This document shows, one piece after another, positions 1 through 14,665 of a DNA stretch of 64,000 nucleotides. Position 1 is the first letter of the stretch. Each line of letters starts with the position of its first letter. Position numbers and translations under genes: made by a program. The DNA lies in assembly GCA_039619475.1 (NCBI GenBank), contig CM077115.1, forward strand, positions 237,681,692-237,745,691, in the 5' to 3' direction. This DNA comes from Icerya purchasi (taxonomy: Eukaryota > Arthropoda > Insecta > Hemiptera > Monophlebidae). Under the pieces are notes generated by a model, which was not told where the DNA came from, made no database searches, and saw only the letters and a program-made list of their open reading frames with translations.

Positions 1-2930
1 AAAATATTTTTCCAATGTCATTTCTCATTTACTCATCTACCTTTGAGCGGAGTAGAAATAGAAGTGGAGGTCAATAAATACATTCTTCAACAGCATCGGT
101 CTTCACAGATGGATGCTGTAAAGAACTTCTCATTTTGAACCATTTGCGTATAGGTCACATATTCACGATCCCAATATGCCCATTTCCATCCATTGCTGGA
201 TGTAAGCAATTCCCTGGCGGGATAAGAATTGGACCAATCTGCCGTGCTGGTCGGGTAAATTGCGAGATGCATTTTGTACCTGCTGCCCTAGGTTTCTTCA
301 CGGTAATAGTTAATATGCAACGCCGTCGTACACGCAAGACTACACGCGGAACTGATTCGCTAGTTATCACCTCACAAATGCAGTTCTATTTATGTCTGCC
401 TACTATACACATCAACTAAGGCGCGTTTGGCGGTTTGCATGTTTGCCATCGCCTATCATATGATTCCATTAGCGATTATTTTAATTTAATTATTTTTATG
501 GTAATTTCTGCAGTAATTAATGGAAATCGGATGCTCGAGCAATTAGGCTATCGCGACACACTTGCACAATTAATACGAGTCATTTTCGAATATTTCTAAT
601 CAGCCGAACGCACCTAACTATTTAATTCTTGACTGTTTGCTGCTCCATCTTTAGCATATTAAGTTGCGTGGATAAAATTCTTACCCTACCACTGCATTAG
701 CTTTTATGCATATTCCGGTGGCTTATCTCAACACGTTCAATCTACGTTAATTAATTCGGATAGAATATAAAACTTCTAAAAATTTCACTTGCATTAGTTT
801 AATGTTCATGGTTTGATGCGCCTAAATAAAAAAAACGACAAACTACGTAATTTCATGATGCCCTCTTCTTAATAGTTAAAGCATGCGGAAATCGCTTTAT
901 AGAAAAAAAAAAAAAAAAAAACCCTATCAGAAATCTCATTGCGATAATTATAAAAACAATTTTTCTTATACAATTATATCACCAACTTGTTATAATTATG
1001 TTTCCGGCGCATTTATGCAAATAATTTTAAACATAGAAAATTTTGGATCAAAATTTTACTAGGCTTATTATTTTAAACATGCGCTTATTGCATCGGGTTA
1101 GTAATTATCTAGAAAGAAAAATAGAAAATAGAACAGAGATGAAAAAAGTCCGCAATATGTAACCTTAAGAAAACATCACATTTAGGCCCAGACGATGTCG
1201 ATAGTTAAATCAAATTAACTAGTGTGTGTCATCGCTTTCGAAACACATGTGTGAAACAGGCGTGAACTATTCGTTTTACTGGAGGTTAGAAATCGTATGA
1301 GCGAATAAAAAATCTTTTCTATAGTTGTAGAACAAGCGACCGCGTGAGAATATAGGTACTTTTCATCAATTCCGGTGAAAAATACAAAAATTCCGACAAG
1401 TCAATCTGCTTTGTTTGATTTTACTGTTATTTTCAACTTTTAATCTAGGTTATCTTGAACATCTTCTCAACATGAAAAGTTTGATTCATGTTCGTTCGTA
1501 GGCAATAACGAATCTTGACTATAATAATGTTCATATTTGATATAATTACCGATTGGCAATAGAGATTCTCTATTCACTCAGTCTCGTTTGAGCCTTAGAT
1601 GATGTACGTATTTGTGTAAATCGTATTCACTATTATATTCATTAATGCTTAAAAATTAAAATTGCAACGGATGTATAATCGAACTTTTTTATTTAAATTA
1701 CCGTATAATCCTCTCCTCGTCGCGTCAAAGAAAAGAAAAAGAATAGATTAGTTCATTCTTCATTTAACTAGTTCACACTGCTGCGATGAATGTACTCGAT
1801 TTAACCCGTACTGGCCATTAAAACGGTATAGCATCAAACGATGATTGTATGCACGCCGAAAGCGCAGATTATTAGTTCAGACTCAGTTTGCCCCGAGCTG
1901 CTGTCCCCCGATCACTACGTGTTGGCCGATGCAAATACTTCACTTTCTATTTCACCTGCTAGAGAATGAATGATCTCGTGTTGATAAAAATAAGACTGGT
2001 GTTTAAAAGAAGAAACGGTTACAAAATTTTCGTACTGTTTACGATAGGATGACTCTGAAAATAGTCGTTATTTTTATTTCATTATTATTTCATCTTTTTT
2101 ATTTATTTTTTTCGTTGTTGTTCTCTCGTTAGCGGGTTATTAATTTCACCTAATCATTTAGCATTAAATTCGGCGCAGATATAAAATAATTATAAGAACG
2201 AAATTTCCTACATTACAGCGGTGTACTTCCACAAATTCGTACAAAGCTATGGATGCCGACAGGTTAAATTCATACTCAAATGCTCTCACGGTCGCCGTAC
2301 TTACCCCCGACTAATTGTAAATCTTTTTAGTCTTCCTGCACTCAGTGCAAGTTCCTCCCTGCGACGCAATTTCTTCCGAAAATATTTAATTTTTTCGAAC
2401 CATCAGCAATAAACTTGAAATATTGCCCGCGTTCGTGTTAGCAAGATTTTTGATTTTTCACGCTCTCCCGAGTATCCGTTTTAACATCGATATCTTTGAT
2501 ACCAAAATATGCCGCTGACACGTGATTTAGCAACCGGCCTATACGGCCCAGTAAAACAACATCAATGGAATCCGCGTAATCTGTCGAGCAACAGAGTGAA
2601 AGGCGAATGGTAGCTCGTATCGTCGGAGAAATTTAACTCGCGTCTAAATAGAAAAAGTAAAAATGATCGCAGCGCCTGCAAAAGCATTAAATAGAAATCG
2701 ACGAAGAAATATGTCCAGCTCGATGGCACCGTGTGACCGGTGCGAATTCACATCCTGTTTGAGTGATCATCGAGGCGGTAACGTATACTTTGTCCTTGCT
2801 GGTCTGATAATTATGAAAGCGTACACATAAATAAACACAGAAAATGAATGCTAGCTGATTCGCCTACGCAGCACTAAGATCGAAAATAAAAAAGCCCGAC
2901 CTGCCTAAACTGAAATACGACCACCGCCAA

Positions 2931-2970
2931 TCTTTATTAACTAATAATTATTTGATTTATTAAATTACCC
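2931..2970. promoter_or_regulatory. cluster of homeodomain-type sites
   Basis: Several TAAT/ATTA cores are packed into 40 bp, together with TGATTTAT at 2953-2960, a match to Exd/Hox composite sites. It is flanked by a GC-richer segment (2970-3140). AT-rich DNA yields such words by chance, so this is only suggestive of an intronic Hox-responsive element. Confidence 0.2.
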
Positions 2971-5900
2971 GCGTTACCGTTATTAGCAGCGATATGGCGC
3001 ATTACGGCAACGATGAAAAAGTACGTTTTCAGCGGTAATTGTCCGTCAGAATGGACCTTTAATTACGGTTCCCGCGAAATAATTGTTAAATTAGACGAAA
3101 TAATAATAACGGGTCTCTCGGTGCACCTATTCTCGTGATACTCGGCTAGTTCTACTGTCGCTTCCGAGTACTTTTATTCTTTTAATTAGCCTTCCATCTG
3201 TATTTTCCTTTGCGAAAAATACACTTGACAAAGGATTTTTTGACAAGTCGCCTGCAATTAAGCACCAACGCATTTCCGAAAAAAGTCAATAACGCAACAA
3301 CGATGACAAAACGGATTTTTCGAGAAAAAAGCTCATTCGTACAATTGTAATAACTTTTATATAATGCATCTCTCCGAAAGCCTTATATCGTGGCATACAG
3401 AAAATCACACGCTATAACGTTTCGGCCTGAGACCACTTCAGAGACCATTGAAAGACTAGAATTTCGGTTGCGAAGCTTAATTTAAAAGGGTTTTTATAGG
3501 ATGGATGATGAAGAAAGAATAAAAAACAGATGATTATAGGGGCGAAAGTAATGGGAACTTCCCGGCAAAGAAGATACAAATACGAGAGCGAGAAGGTAAC
3601 ATAGTAAATTATTTATATAGGCTAATTATCACATAAAATGGTAAAAATTTGAACTTATTAAAATTTCTTCAGATGAAAAATTGTCACCTGATTTTTACCG
3701 TACGCTGAAAAAGAAATTTCCTGCATGTTCATGGTTTCTTTTGCATTCCTCTCTTCGGCGTTCTGTGATGTTGCTTCTATTGGTCGTATGCGCTTTGGCC
3801 ATTCTTTGCTGCCATTATCTAAATTTCGATTTTCCTTGATTTCTTCTCCACACTGTCCTCTCCATCATCGACGCCGATCATGTGTTCTTCCACAGTGTTT
3901 ATCTTTTTCTGTGGAGCATTTTGTATTCTTATTTGCTGAAGCTCGGACTTCCTACTCTCCTTATTGTGCTTCCTATGTAGTTTCCTTCCCCACTAATTAT
4001 TCCTGCTATTTGTTTCTTTTTAGATAAAATTTCTGACCGAATTAAAATATAACCGACTTCTTTCCATACCTTTTGTTTCTGGGTAAAGGTCCCCTTGCTT
4101 AACGAGCCCAACAAAAAAAAAAAAGAAAAAAAAAAGAGTCCTTTATTTGTTATTACTTACCACGCGTATTGTTTGTTTTTTCCCGTTGTCAACTTTGTTG
4201 TGCATTTCGTATTTTAACGTTTTTTAAATCCGAATTTCGCAATTATTTTATTAAAATAGTCCATTTCAGGGCACCGTCGTCATTTTTGTAAAAGTTAACA
4301 TCGCCTTACATAGTTATTACCCCGAATGTTTTTTCAATTATATAATTTATATATCTGGAATTATTAGCATTTTGAAATTAACCATAAACAACAACTTGAT
4401 TAGCCCTGGATTTAGTTTCGTCTCCATACGGGTTTTCCAGTTTAAGCGTCTGCCAAATAATACTCATCAGATGTTAACAGTATCTCGGTTTGTTATTGAC
4501 GGACCCTTGAATCTTAATATTCCACGGTGGCAGCTTTCCCCTCGATGGAGGCGCAGATTATTGAGCACTGTCAGTATTTCGATTAGTTTCTGATCGGACG
4601 ACGAGTTGTCAATATTCTTAAGTAGGTTTTCATTTTGTTCCAGTTCCGGATTCTAAGAAGTCGAGTTTGGTAGTTTTTTATGAATTTTTAGATGGATTGT
4701 TCATTGGTGGTAAGCTGTTATTATTTCTTATTGATTTATCGATTACGTTAATGTCGTTCGAGGCATTCTTACTAGTCGTCGAGTAAAGCGAATAATTTGG
4801 TTTTTAATGATTCTATATCGCCCGCTATAGGCGAATCGTTAGAACGAGTTATACATATTTTGGAAGGCAGTCGCCGTAGAACAGGTCCTCGGTTTTATCG
4901 GTAGTAAACAATAAGGCGTACTTACGTATAGCAGAGAATGATGGAACCGATAAAGAGCAGGTGTAATGTAGATCGAGACTGTAGTGCAATCGCAGACGCC
5001 ATCACGGTAAACACGTCTACGGCCATCGAATGTTAAAACACCTTTTTTTCCTGCATTCTATTTAATCAGCAGACTATGCCTCAAAACTTTTTGTTCTCAA
5101 TTTTATTACAACAATATTCCTTCAAAATTTACGCATTATTTAATTTTCATATTTTGATTAAATCAGTTTTATTTTTCATTTCCTTTTTACATTAATTTTC
5201 ATAGATCGATATAAAACGAATTAAAACTAAAAACTAAATTACATCTTTAAAGTGTTTCTTTTTTTTTTTACACGTATTCTCACTGAAATTCCCGATGTAT
5301 TGATTGAAATTACAAATGTGTTTGTACATAAAATCGATCCTTTGCACCTCACCAGGGGACGACAATCCCCTCTCCCCCCGAGATTGCTAGTCTTCTGTAA
5401 TTTTTATATAAGAGTCGGACTCAGTTAACCATAAAATAAAAATGCATTCGGCTAATTTTCGCGTGAGCAAAATTTTATTCGCAATAGTTTAAATTCGATC
5501 ATCGGGTATTTACGATATAAAATGGCAGACGACAACCGACTTTCGATTTCGAGCCAAACCGCTAACGAATTAACTCTTAACTACGCTAATAGTTATGATA
5601 ATACTTCACTAATCCTGCATGGTATTTTAAGGAAATAACGTAAATTTAACCGTAGGAATCTTTAATACATTTGAACGCTATTTTAAAAATATCGACTAGT
5701 TTCAGACGAAAAATACTTAAATTTATTTCGATATCAGTTAGGGAGAATTCGGAAAAAATAAAATAATTTCGTAACAAATGAAAAAAAAAATCTTCAAAGC
5801 CAAAAAACGATAAATACGAATAAGACAATATTTGTTTGTGACGAACTATGTTCGAAATTTCCGGAACAGTAATCATTGATCGCGTATGTATATTCACTTT

Positions 5901-7324
5901 CTATTTGTTTCTTCCGAAAAGTTAGTTTTTATCGCATTTTCTTTTTATGATAATGTTTCTAGTGTGTTTATAAGCTAGACGAGGAACAGGTAAATATTAC
6001 ATTCAAACTCTTTCTAGTTTTCAAAACATTAAACGGCCGTTTCGAATGACTGGTTGTTTAGGGACGTGATTATACTGTTTCGAGCACATCGATAAAATCG
6101 GGTGGTCAACTGTTAGTTCACCGTTAATATAAGTCTTATTCACAATATATTAAACGATATGTTTTAAACGGACCAATTTTATGTAAAACTCGGAGCAGCA
6201 CGTGTCATATACATTTAAGCATTCCAATGGGACACGCTTATTTTTTGAAAAATTACTTTCAGATTGACGTGATGACCACACTAATTCCTGGATCTCAATT
6301 GAGTGTAAGATTTAGAGTCTTTTAATAAGAAATTAAAGGAATTTTAAAAGAAATCAGTAGAAAATTTGGTGTAAAAATCTGTTTAATGACTGTTTTGTGG
6401 AAATAGTGTTCGAGGAACTCGTTGAAAAATTTACTACAGTCGGGGTCGATTTTTCAAATAATAAAGAATAAAATGGAAAAAAATAAAGTAGTGCAAATTT
6501 TCTTTTACCAGGTAATAATTTTGCGGAATTACAGATAAACTGAAGCCGTGAAAGGAATGAAATGTCTAAATGTTCGAAATAGTACTGTATTAAATTCACC
6601 GGCGATTAAAAATCAACTCCGGTTTCCAAAATCTTTTCTATAAGTACGTTTAAGCAAACTTTATCCTTCGTCAATCATGAAGATACTCAAACCATAACGC
6701 TTAATTAATAATTTTTCTTTTATACTAGTGAGCAGATTTATGATTGAATTACCCGCCATAACAATTTAAAAAAATGATATATACACTTTTATTATTATTA
6801 TTATTATTATTTTTTTTTTTTTTAAATTATAAAGATGGAATAGTCAAATAACTTATAGAAGAAAAAATTAGATTTTTCCTAGGAATTACCGTTAAAATTA
6901 AGCCAATTACTGAGGGAAATAGCGAGCTGTAAAAATGATGCCAGTAGAATTCATTAACAAAAGAATATTTTAGTACAAAATTACTTGTATAGCGTGCTCA
7001 TATCGTTCGCATGACTGATTTTTAATTAATCACGTGATGCGGACTCCATATTAGCAGCGATCCATTTGAATTTAATTTCAGCTAATTAAAATTTGACTGG
7101 GCGGAGTTTTTTCTTTCTTTTCACTTTACAAAATACACTAAATTCAATTATTACCCAGCTTAGGGCCTGCCGCAAGTTTTTGTTTACGATTCCAAACTGC
7201 CTACGACGCGATTTCGTTCGAGTGGAGCTCGGTTCAAATTCTAATATTAGATTAATATAAATATAATTATATCACCACTCGTACAGCATTAATGCTCCTA
7301 TCTGACGAGCTTAAAGACATATAT

Positions 7325-7332
<8 letters not shown>

Positions 7333-7356
<24 letters not shown>
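7333..7356. repeat. (AT)n microsatellite
   Basis: About 12 uninterrupted AT dinucleotides, preceded by a short CA run. Confidence 0.95.
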
Positions 7357-9089
7357 CATCTTCGAAAGCATATTTTAGCGGTTGTTATTTATTTTTCGGT
7401 AATAGCTTCATAAATATTATGCTACGTTTTTTATTATATTTTCAGAATTTACGAATGATTATTAATTTTTTATTTTTATATCAAAAAGTAATTTATAAAT
7501 TATGATAGATATACATTTTGATATAAAAATAGAAATCGAAAAAAATTTTATCTCATAGATGTTGAAAATATAAAAAAGTAAAGCATAATAACGACGAAAA
7601 TATTACCAAGGCAAGTAATAACCGCTAAATAGTTTTTTTGAAAATTCTAATTTAATATATATGTATATATCCGTATGGCTTAGTATATTGTGAGCACTAG
7701 CTAACTTCCGACGGCGTGCCATAGATATGAGACACCTACTTTACTTATATATGTATCCTCTTCAAATACGAAACTGATTCTATATGTGGAAATTGAAATG
7801 AACTTCTATATAAAAGCGTATGTCGAGAAATGTATTTTTTGGCAACTTATTGCTAGAGAAATATTTTCCACTAATTACTACCATCTCTTAAAAATCTAAA
7901 AAATAGGATGAAGCTAAAAGTTTGCTAATAAAAAAATTTAAGTAATATTTAGGAATTTTGATTTCAAACGAATTTTTCGTAATAACTGCTGTAGTCAATC
8001 GTTTAGGATTCTGCCGTTATCTTCTTACACGATTATAAATTCCACAGATCTCTTCCCTTTCAGGTCTTATACTTTGCGAAGACAGAAGTTACTGTATTCG
8101 CACCAAAAATTCAAATTTGACATTTTAAAACACCTTGAAAAAATGTTATCGTTTTTTTTTTTTGGTGTCCACAATAACAACGTCACTAGTAATGTAGGGC
8201 AACTATTATACATTTCTAGCCGGCTAAAAACGTTATTAGATGACATCGGGTAAAACCTAATTACTTATTAAAACACAGTTATATACATATAGAGCTACAT
8301 TATGTAACCCTAACATATACTTTCTCTTTGAATGTTAAGTCTACTTTTCTGTCGCATGTATTAAGACTGAAAGAAGAAGGAGAGAAAGAGAATTTTTTTA
8401 AAAATCGAATTATAAAAACTATTTCCGCGGAAATTGAGTTTTAAAAAAAGCTACAAGGATATGAAAACTGAATTTCCTTATAATATAAATTGTATTAAGT
8501 GAAAATTGAAAAATACAAATATGAAATAACTGCATTCATTACTGAGGAGAAAACTAAAGGTTGTTTATGCCGGTGTTGCGTGAAACGCTTAAAAAAACGT
8601 TGATTAAATGTTATAATGCAAATTACGGCATAGAATTTCAAAAAAGGCCACCAACGTACACTTATTCAGGATTTCGTGAATGTTAAAACTGGTTACTATT
8701 TTTTCGTTCGCTAATGTAGAAACCCTCCATGTCAGCCCTATATGTAATACGTATATGGAATTAATTTAAGCGCAATGGGATCATTAAATCATATTCGAAT
8801 GTAGAACACCATCATGTGAGTCGATAGCTGAAAAATACATTTTAAGAATGCTGACAATAAAAGAAAGGACTGCGGTGATAAAGGTTCGAAAATGAATAAT
8901 CGTAATTGATGAGTAATTTTGTGAAGACAATTAATTTCGATATTCCATGTACGTTCTGTTTTTAAGATGCTGTCCATTGCATGGGATTATAGATGATCTG
9001 GTTGTAGTGTGAATTTTATGAAAACGTGTCACCAAGGCGATGAAAGAAGTGCAAAAGAAACAGGGTGAAGTAAGGTTGCGAAGAAGGAG

Positions 9090-9620
9090 GTGAGAAGGTT
9101 TTTATATGGATGGGAGATATATGTAAAATTTTCGGACACCGCTTACACCGGAACGCAGTTTATTCAGAAAACCGCAGCATCAGTGGTTCTGGGCCGTCGA
9201 TTCGTTCGGTCGGCCTCATTTATCATTCGGTCAGATTCTGACCTGTCGATAAGTGAAGGGACCCAACCGCGCAGAGAAGGTCACATCCCTTTCGGAAGGC
9301 CAAATCTTGGTAAGGAGCCGCTGGCCAATATCGGTCGAAGATGATACCGCCCCTACAGCGATGATGTTGATGTTATATCTTTTTGTATCTTATTTAACAC
9401 AGTTTAACCGACGATCTTTTTTTATATCTTTCCCTGCGGTACCCCCTGCCGACACACACGCGTCTGCTACGTACTGTGTCGCTCCACGTACATGCGCACA
9501 CTCTGCCCAGTTCCAGCGACCTCCAGTATCTTCGGTCTGCGATTTTTTCAGGAACCGTAAAGTCGTATATGAGTCGATAAATGTATATCTCATCCGTTAC
9601 CGCAGCTAGTTTATAATACT
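9090..9620. other. GC-richer island inside the pb intron
   Basis: A roughly 500-bp block of near-balanced base composition stands out from its AT-rich surroundings. It has overlapping open frames on both strands (plus 9253-9609 from an ATG; minus 9394-9639), none with a recognisable domain. A possible plus-strand donor, CTTG|GTAAGG, lies near 9308-9317. It could be an intronic enhancer, an alternative or non-coding first exon, or an old insertion. I cannot assign a function. Confidence 0.35.
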
Positions 9621-12600
9621 GAATTATAAGAAGAGTCAAAGCAGTTTATACACACACAAATACACAACTATACATATATATATATATATATACGTAACAC
9701 ACACACAAAATATTTGCGGATTCTTATTCTATTTATGATGTGTCTATCGAACGACACATTTTCACCGTTATTATATATCGATATATAAATGATCTGTTTA
9801 TATAGTCTGACTGCGTGTATTTTGCACCAGGGACCGACCTATTTGTAACATTTGTTTACAAAGGTCCAAAGGCTGTGTTCTCCCGCCGACCTGAACACGC
9901 TAGTCTAACTTTTACGATTATATCGAGCCGCGCTGACGTAACGTCCTGTTAAGTACCCAGATAAAAACCGCTTAATATTTCAATCTCATCCGAACCCCTT
10001 TTCCAAGCTGTTATCGTTTCCATCTACCCTCGTTTTTCATAAATCTTCTTATTCCAGTCGTTCTTTTGCTTTGTCGTACTACCGTTTTTTTCCAACGTTT
10101 AATGAAGATAAGCGGTTGCACTTTTACCGACGCGAGGAATACCAATTAAAATTGCAACCGATTTCAAAGGATATGAAAAACTGGGTATCAAATTAAATTA
10201 AATGAACTGGTTAAATAAACTTTCTGCTTAGTTTTTGCACGATTATGAAATAATCAATATCTTTTATTTTTATTATTTTTTTTCCGCAATATCGATCCAC
10301 TTTTCTGATATCTTTACAGTACAGCGTTCTCATTATAATTTAGAGAAGTATTATATATATATTTCATTTCGAGACATTTTAGTTGGGTAGACATATTTAA
10401 AAAACCCATAACTGCAAATTACGGGTTCAGAATTTAAAAGTTATTCGAATAATGAAAATCTTTAATAATTTTTCTTAAATAAAATCTTGGACAGTCGAAC
10501 ACATTAGATCTTAAAGTTGCAAATAATTCGCAGATTTTTTCTGTTCGTGATATATTCTTATACTAATTTTCTGTTGTTACCGTGAAAACAATGTTTTTTC
10601 GGTTTTTCCAATCTGCCCATCAATTTGTCTTTTTACTTTCTACATAGATTGCTCGTTGGAACTTATGTATCTTCAGCTGTATAGGGCGCGTTCTAAATAT
10701 TTTGATTTTTTTCGAAACTTTGCACTCATCATATATATGCGCTATAAACATTCGGTCGTCTTCAATTTGAAATAGCGCAGTTTGATATTGCTACCATCGA
10801 GACTCACTGTGGCTCACAGATGTAGAGTAGCACGTTGATTTATTTCAAATTTAATCTTCATGAGAGGAATATGAAGAAATTACGAATATGTTTTCTGGAT
10901 GTTAATCATTTTACATTTCAATGAATCACGCTGCCCACTTGAGTGACAACTAGTATCGAATAAATGGAAAAAAGCGAGTAGATTTTTCGCTCAAACCTAT
11001 AGCCGAGATATTTCTTTTAAGAAAACACACATCTCACAACAATTTTAGTGTATTTCGTTAAAAATTAAAAAAAAAATTTAGCTGTATAATATTCAAATTT
11101 CTTCTTTTTTTAAAAAATTAAGTTCTGGGTCCTGCAGAGCAATGCGCCCGACACGCTTATCCACGTTTATTTCAGAATCTACTTAAATTACACAAATGTT
11201 CACTTATAATTAAATTAATCGTTCTATCAATAATAACGCAGCCTCTAATGAAGGCATCCATACATATAATGGTGAATAAGAATGCTTGCTCAGTATGTAC
11301 GTAAATCCCGCGTTTCTCGAATTTTCGATATGTACACATACATATAAACGTAACGAAGATACGATTACCAAAATACTTCGTAAAGAAAGGATGTAATAAT
11401 GAAAAGGGATGTGTACACCTCTTTCTTTTTTTTCTACTTCAACTTGTGTTATTCTTTTACTTTTTATTCGCTTTATATTATTGTTAGTTATTTCATGTAA
11501 GTTGTGAAGAAATTAACCGAAATAATTTTAAATTATGAATTTTTATATAGTAAAAATTAAATATAACTTTTACAGTATTTTTGTTCCAGGACAGTGAAAA
11601 AAAATTAAAACTTTATAACATCAAACAACTTAATTAAACATCGAATCTAGGCAAACTGCACTTATTATGTCTATTACTCATCTTTAAAGATAAATTAAAA
11701 CATTAAACAACGGTTATGGAAAATAAAAAAAAAAATAATTCAGTAATTTAATTGAAATCTACAATATCCTGAAGCATTTTTTTAAAATTGTCATCCGGAC
11801 TTTTATTTCATCGTTCTTATTCATTATAATTCAGTATCCGAGGAATATTCCGAATTGTGATCGGGGTACTTCATTTAGTTTCGTTTTCCATGATTTGCCC
11901 GTAATAATATTTTTCGATTTAATTGTATAACCTCGCTTAGTGACCAGGACGAAATGATTAATATTATCTTTAGTTACAAATGGCTGGAATAAATAAATTC
12001 TTAAATTTCAATAATTTTACAGTTTAAGAGAAGCTATCCAAAAGCATGATTAATTAATCTTCAGCAAAAAAATTAACACAACTATATCGACATAATGAAC
12101 CCAGTATATAATAGCGAGTAGTAATGTAAAATTAAATTAAACAAAGTAATAATTAGGTAAAATTAAATTAGGGGGTTTGGTTTATGTGTATGTAGTTAGT
12201 GACGAACATGGAGACTAGGAAAAAGAATACATACAAAAATTGGATAAAACGTCAAGTTCGCTTACGACAATTAATAGATGGCATATAGATTCTGCAAAAA
12301 GATTTGACTTCAATGATACTTGGCACTTAAAAGTTGTCCAGTTAATTCGGTACATTACGTGACAGCGTCCCAAAAAGCAACTTTCAATTGAGGCCTACAA
12401 TTGTGGTATATTTTTTTTGTTTGTTTTTTTTTTTGTTTGTTTTTTTGTATATTCTATTAGTAATAATGGTAGAGCGTATGGCTGTTTTTTTACCATCATT
12501 ACCTTGTACAGTTTTCTTTGAAATAGTCACAATAATAAGCCTCATCAAATTTAAAGGAGAATCGTAAATGTTCACTGATTTTCCTTTAAGTGCGGCTTTC

Positions 12601-14152
12601 ATAACTTCAAATGAACAGGTTTTGCGAAAAATATTTGTGAAAAATGTTTAAGAACTTTGCATTAGTATATTTCTCCGAGTGGGTGTTTCTTTAGTTACTC
12701 GGAAATCGTTTTTAGGCTTATTATTTGTGCTTGCGCTCAAGAGCCTGAACACTTTGATTTCAAATTTAATTTCAAGTTTCTTAAACTATTTCACGCTTTT
12801 CAAGTCTTTGTCAACGTGAAAGTTCTTTCAATTTTAGAACATGAAAATATTTAAAAATTCTTTTAAAAATTCATTTAGGCTTTCTCGTACGGTCATTATT
12901 AGTACAGAGCAAGAGATGATTACCAGTGTATTTTCAATAATCTAGTTAGAATTCTATTGAAACATTCAGCATCGTTACTTAACCAGCTACACTATCATAG
13001 AAATGAAGATAAATGAAAAATATGTATTTCTCAACTGTGTACGAGCGGGGATAATACTGAATTTGTTCAGATAATCGTGAGCCAATTAACATAAATATAC
13101 GACAAAAAAAAAAAAAAATGCCGAAATGACGAACCCAGCAATCGGCAGGACGTTGAACTTGGCAAAATTTCAGCTCAATAACTCTAGAACTGCGCGAAAA
13201 CTTTTAAGTTTGTCGAATAAGTTAAGTTTGGCATCAGTTCCTGGAAATATTTTTTTCTAAAATTAACCACAAATACTATTTACCAAATGACTGGTGTGAA
13301 ATATTTATAATATATATATATATATAGATGTATGCGCGTGTGTATCAGTATATATATACGTAAGTGTGGGCTTATATGCAATTATTTTTATTTGTTATTT
13401 TTACTTATTAACAGAATAAAGTGTAGAAACGTGTCTAAAACCGGAAAATCTTTGAAGCAGAAGGTTTTTTTTTTTTTAAATGCAAGAAAAACGCGCAAAA
13501 ATCTCGATAGTAAATACGAATTGCACGGTGAAACTAAATTTTACCTGAAAGTGTAACACCATTTTTCAATGCTTGAATAATTACCGAATATATATATAAT
13601 GGAAATGTATGCCTCTCTTTTCAAGACTACCAGTTTCAATTTAATTATTTAAAACTAACCACATGATGAAAGTTGATGTAAAAAAAGAGAGAGGAGACGA
13701 TTTAATAAGCCTATGAATTACACGGGAGCATTATGCGTTTGGTAGTTATTTTTTTGTAAAAAAATTATTTTGAAAATTTCAACGGTGTTTGAATAAATAA
13801 ATTTACTTATAAATGGCAATCAATATTTTAATGACTTATGAACGAATATGAGTTTTAGAATTTCTAGAAATATTTAGATAATCAAATAGTGACGGGCTGT
13901 AAAATGCGTCAATGAACATTTCGAGAAGCTGGAAAAAAATTAATTCAGATTTTTGGAAGAAAAAGATCGTGATGAAATTCATAGATAAAAAGTTCAAAAG
14001 AAGTAAGGAACTCGCGATAGAAAATATGTTTCTACTCCTCGACAGGATAAGCTTTCTTAAGTTAGCGATAGAGTAACTGTAACAGATGACTACATCAAAA
14101 ATTTCAAATATTTCGTTTGTTCCCTATGCAGCAAAGATGTATGGGCTCCCCG
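9621..14152. other. intronic AT-rich DNA, no gene recognised
   Basis: Non-coding by inspection apart from the short AT/AC repeat listed. A FoxO-like word, TTGTTTACAAA, occurs near 9856-9866. T-rich runs lie around 12410-12450 and an A-run at about 13105-13119. No exon or transposon protein remnant was recognised. Confidence 0.5.
9674..9692. repeat. (AT)n microsatellite with adjacent (AC)n
   Basis: About nine AT units followed by GTAACACACACACA. Confidence 0.9.
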
Positions 14153-14369
14153 TAGGAGTGCTCGATATGAATCGATATTACATAAAAAATCGATATGCAC
14201 ACTCGACATATCGAATTAACCCGATATTATCGAATCCTCTAATATCGATATGTACTATCGATATATTACATCCGATATAAGATATGTCGTACAAAAATTG
14301 AAAACTCACCATTTTTACTCTGAATTTATTTTCTGTTTGAAAACAAATAAAACGGACGAAAGTCTTTCA

Positions 14370-14655
14370 GATGAATTATCTCTTTATTTGCGGGCTCCAG
14401 TTAGCAGATTTAACAGAAAAAAAACCTTTAGAAGTATATGGGTAGATTACAAAATACAGTTTCCGAAGTTGTACAATATATTATACAAATATTTAATCAC
14501 GGTGTGTGGCTAGCTTTGTTCCGTCCGAGAGCCTTTTTTCAAAAGCCACACAGGTGTTAACCCGACAGAGAAGCAGACTGCAACAAGCGAAAGAGCAAAT
14601 AAAATTTTGTTTCTGCAAGGTTTAAATAAGAAATATCGGTATTTAAATAAGTAAA
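14370..14655 (+). pseudogene. hAT transposase C-terminal dimerisation domain, frameshifted
   Basis: The first part (frame open to 14513) reads DELSLYLRAPVSRFNR ... WVDYKIQFPKLYNILYKYL, matching the Dimer_Tnp_hAT pattern (DExxxYLRxPV ... W...FP.LY.LA.KYL). After a frame change near 14510, the next frame gives FVPSESLFSKATQVLTRQRS, which corresponds to the family signature S-V-P-S-E-R-L-F-S-K-A. A second shift near 14600 leads to LFLQGLNKKYR and a stop. The catalytic DDE core and the BED zinc finger are missing. It is a dead remnant that once belonged to a cut-and-paste transposase. Confidence 0.85.
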
Positions 14656-14665
14656 TAGAGTTGGC

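Larger units (their letters stand above)
1..9089. other. intronic AT-rich DNA, no gene recognised
   Basis: Mostly AT-rich non-coding sequence with short homopolymers, an (ATT)n tract near 6788-6812 and an (AT)12 tract at 7333-7356. Moderately GC-richer patches at about 130-420, 1890-1940, 2500-2800 and 2970-3140 have no frame I can name. The 130-420 patch has overlapping open frames on both strands but no motif I recognise. Confidence 0.5.

Noticed and set aside
3725..4027. 100-codon plus-strand frame
   Set aside because: Pyrimidine-rich strand gives Ser/Phe/Leu/Cys-rich translation; no recognisable domain.
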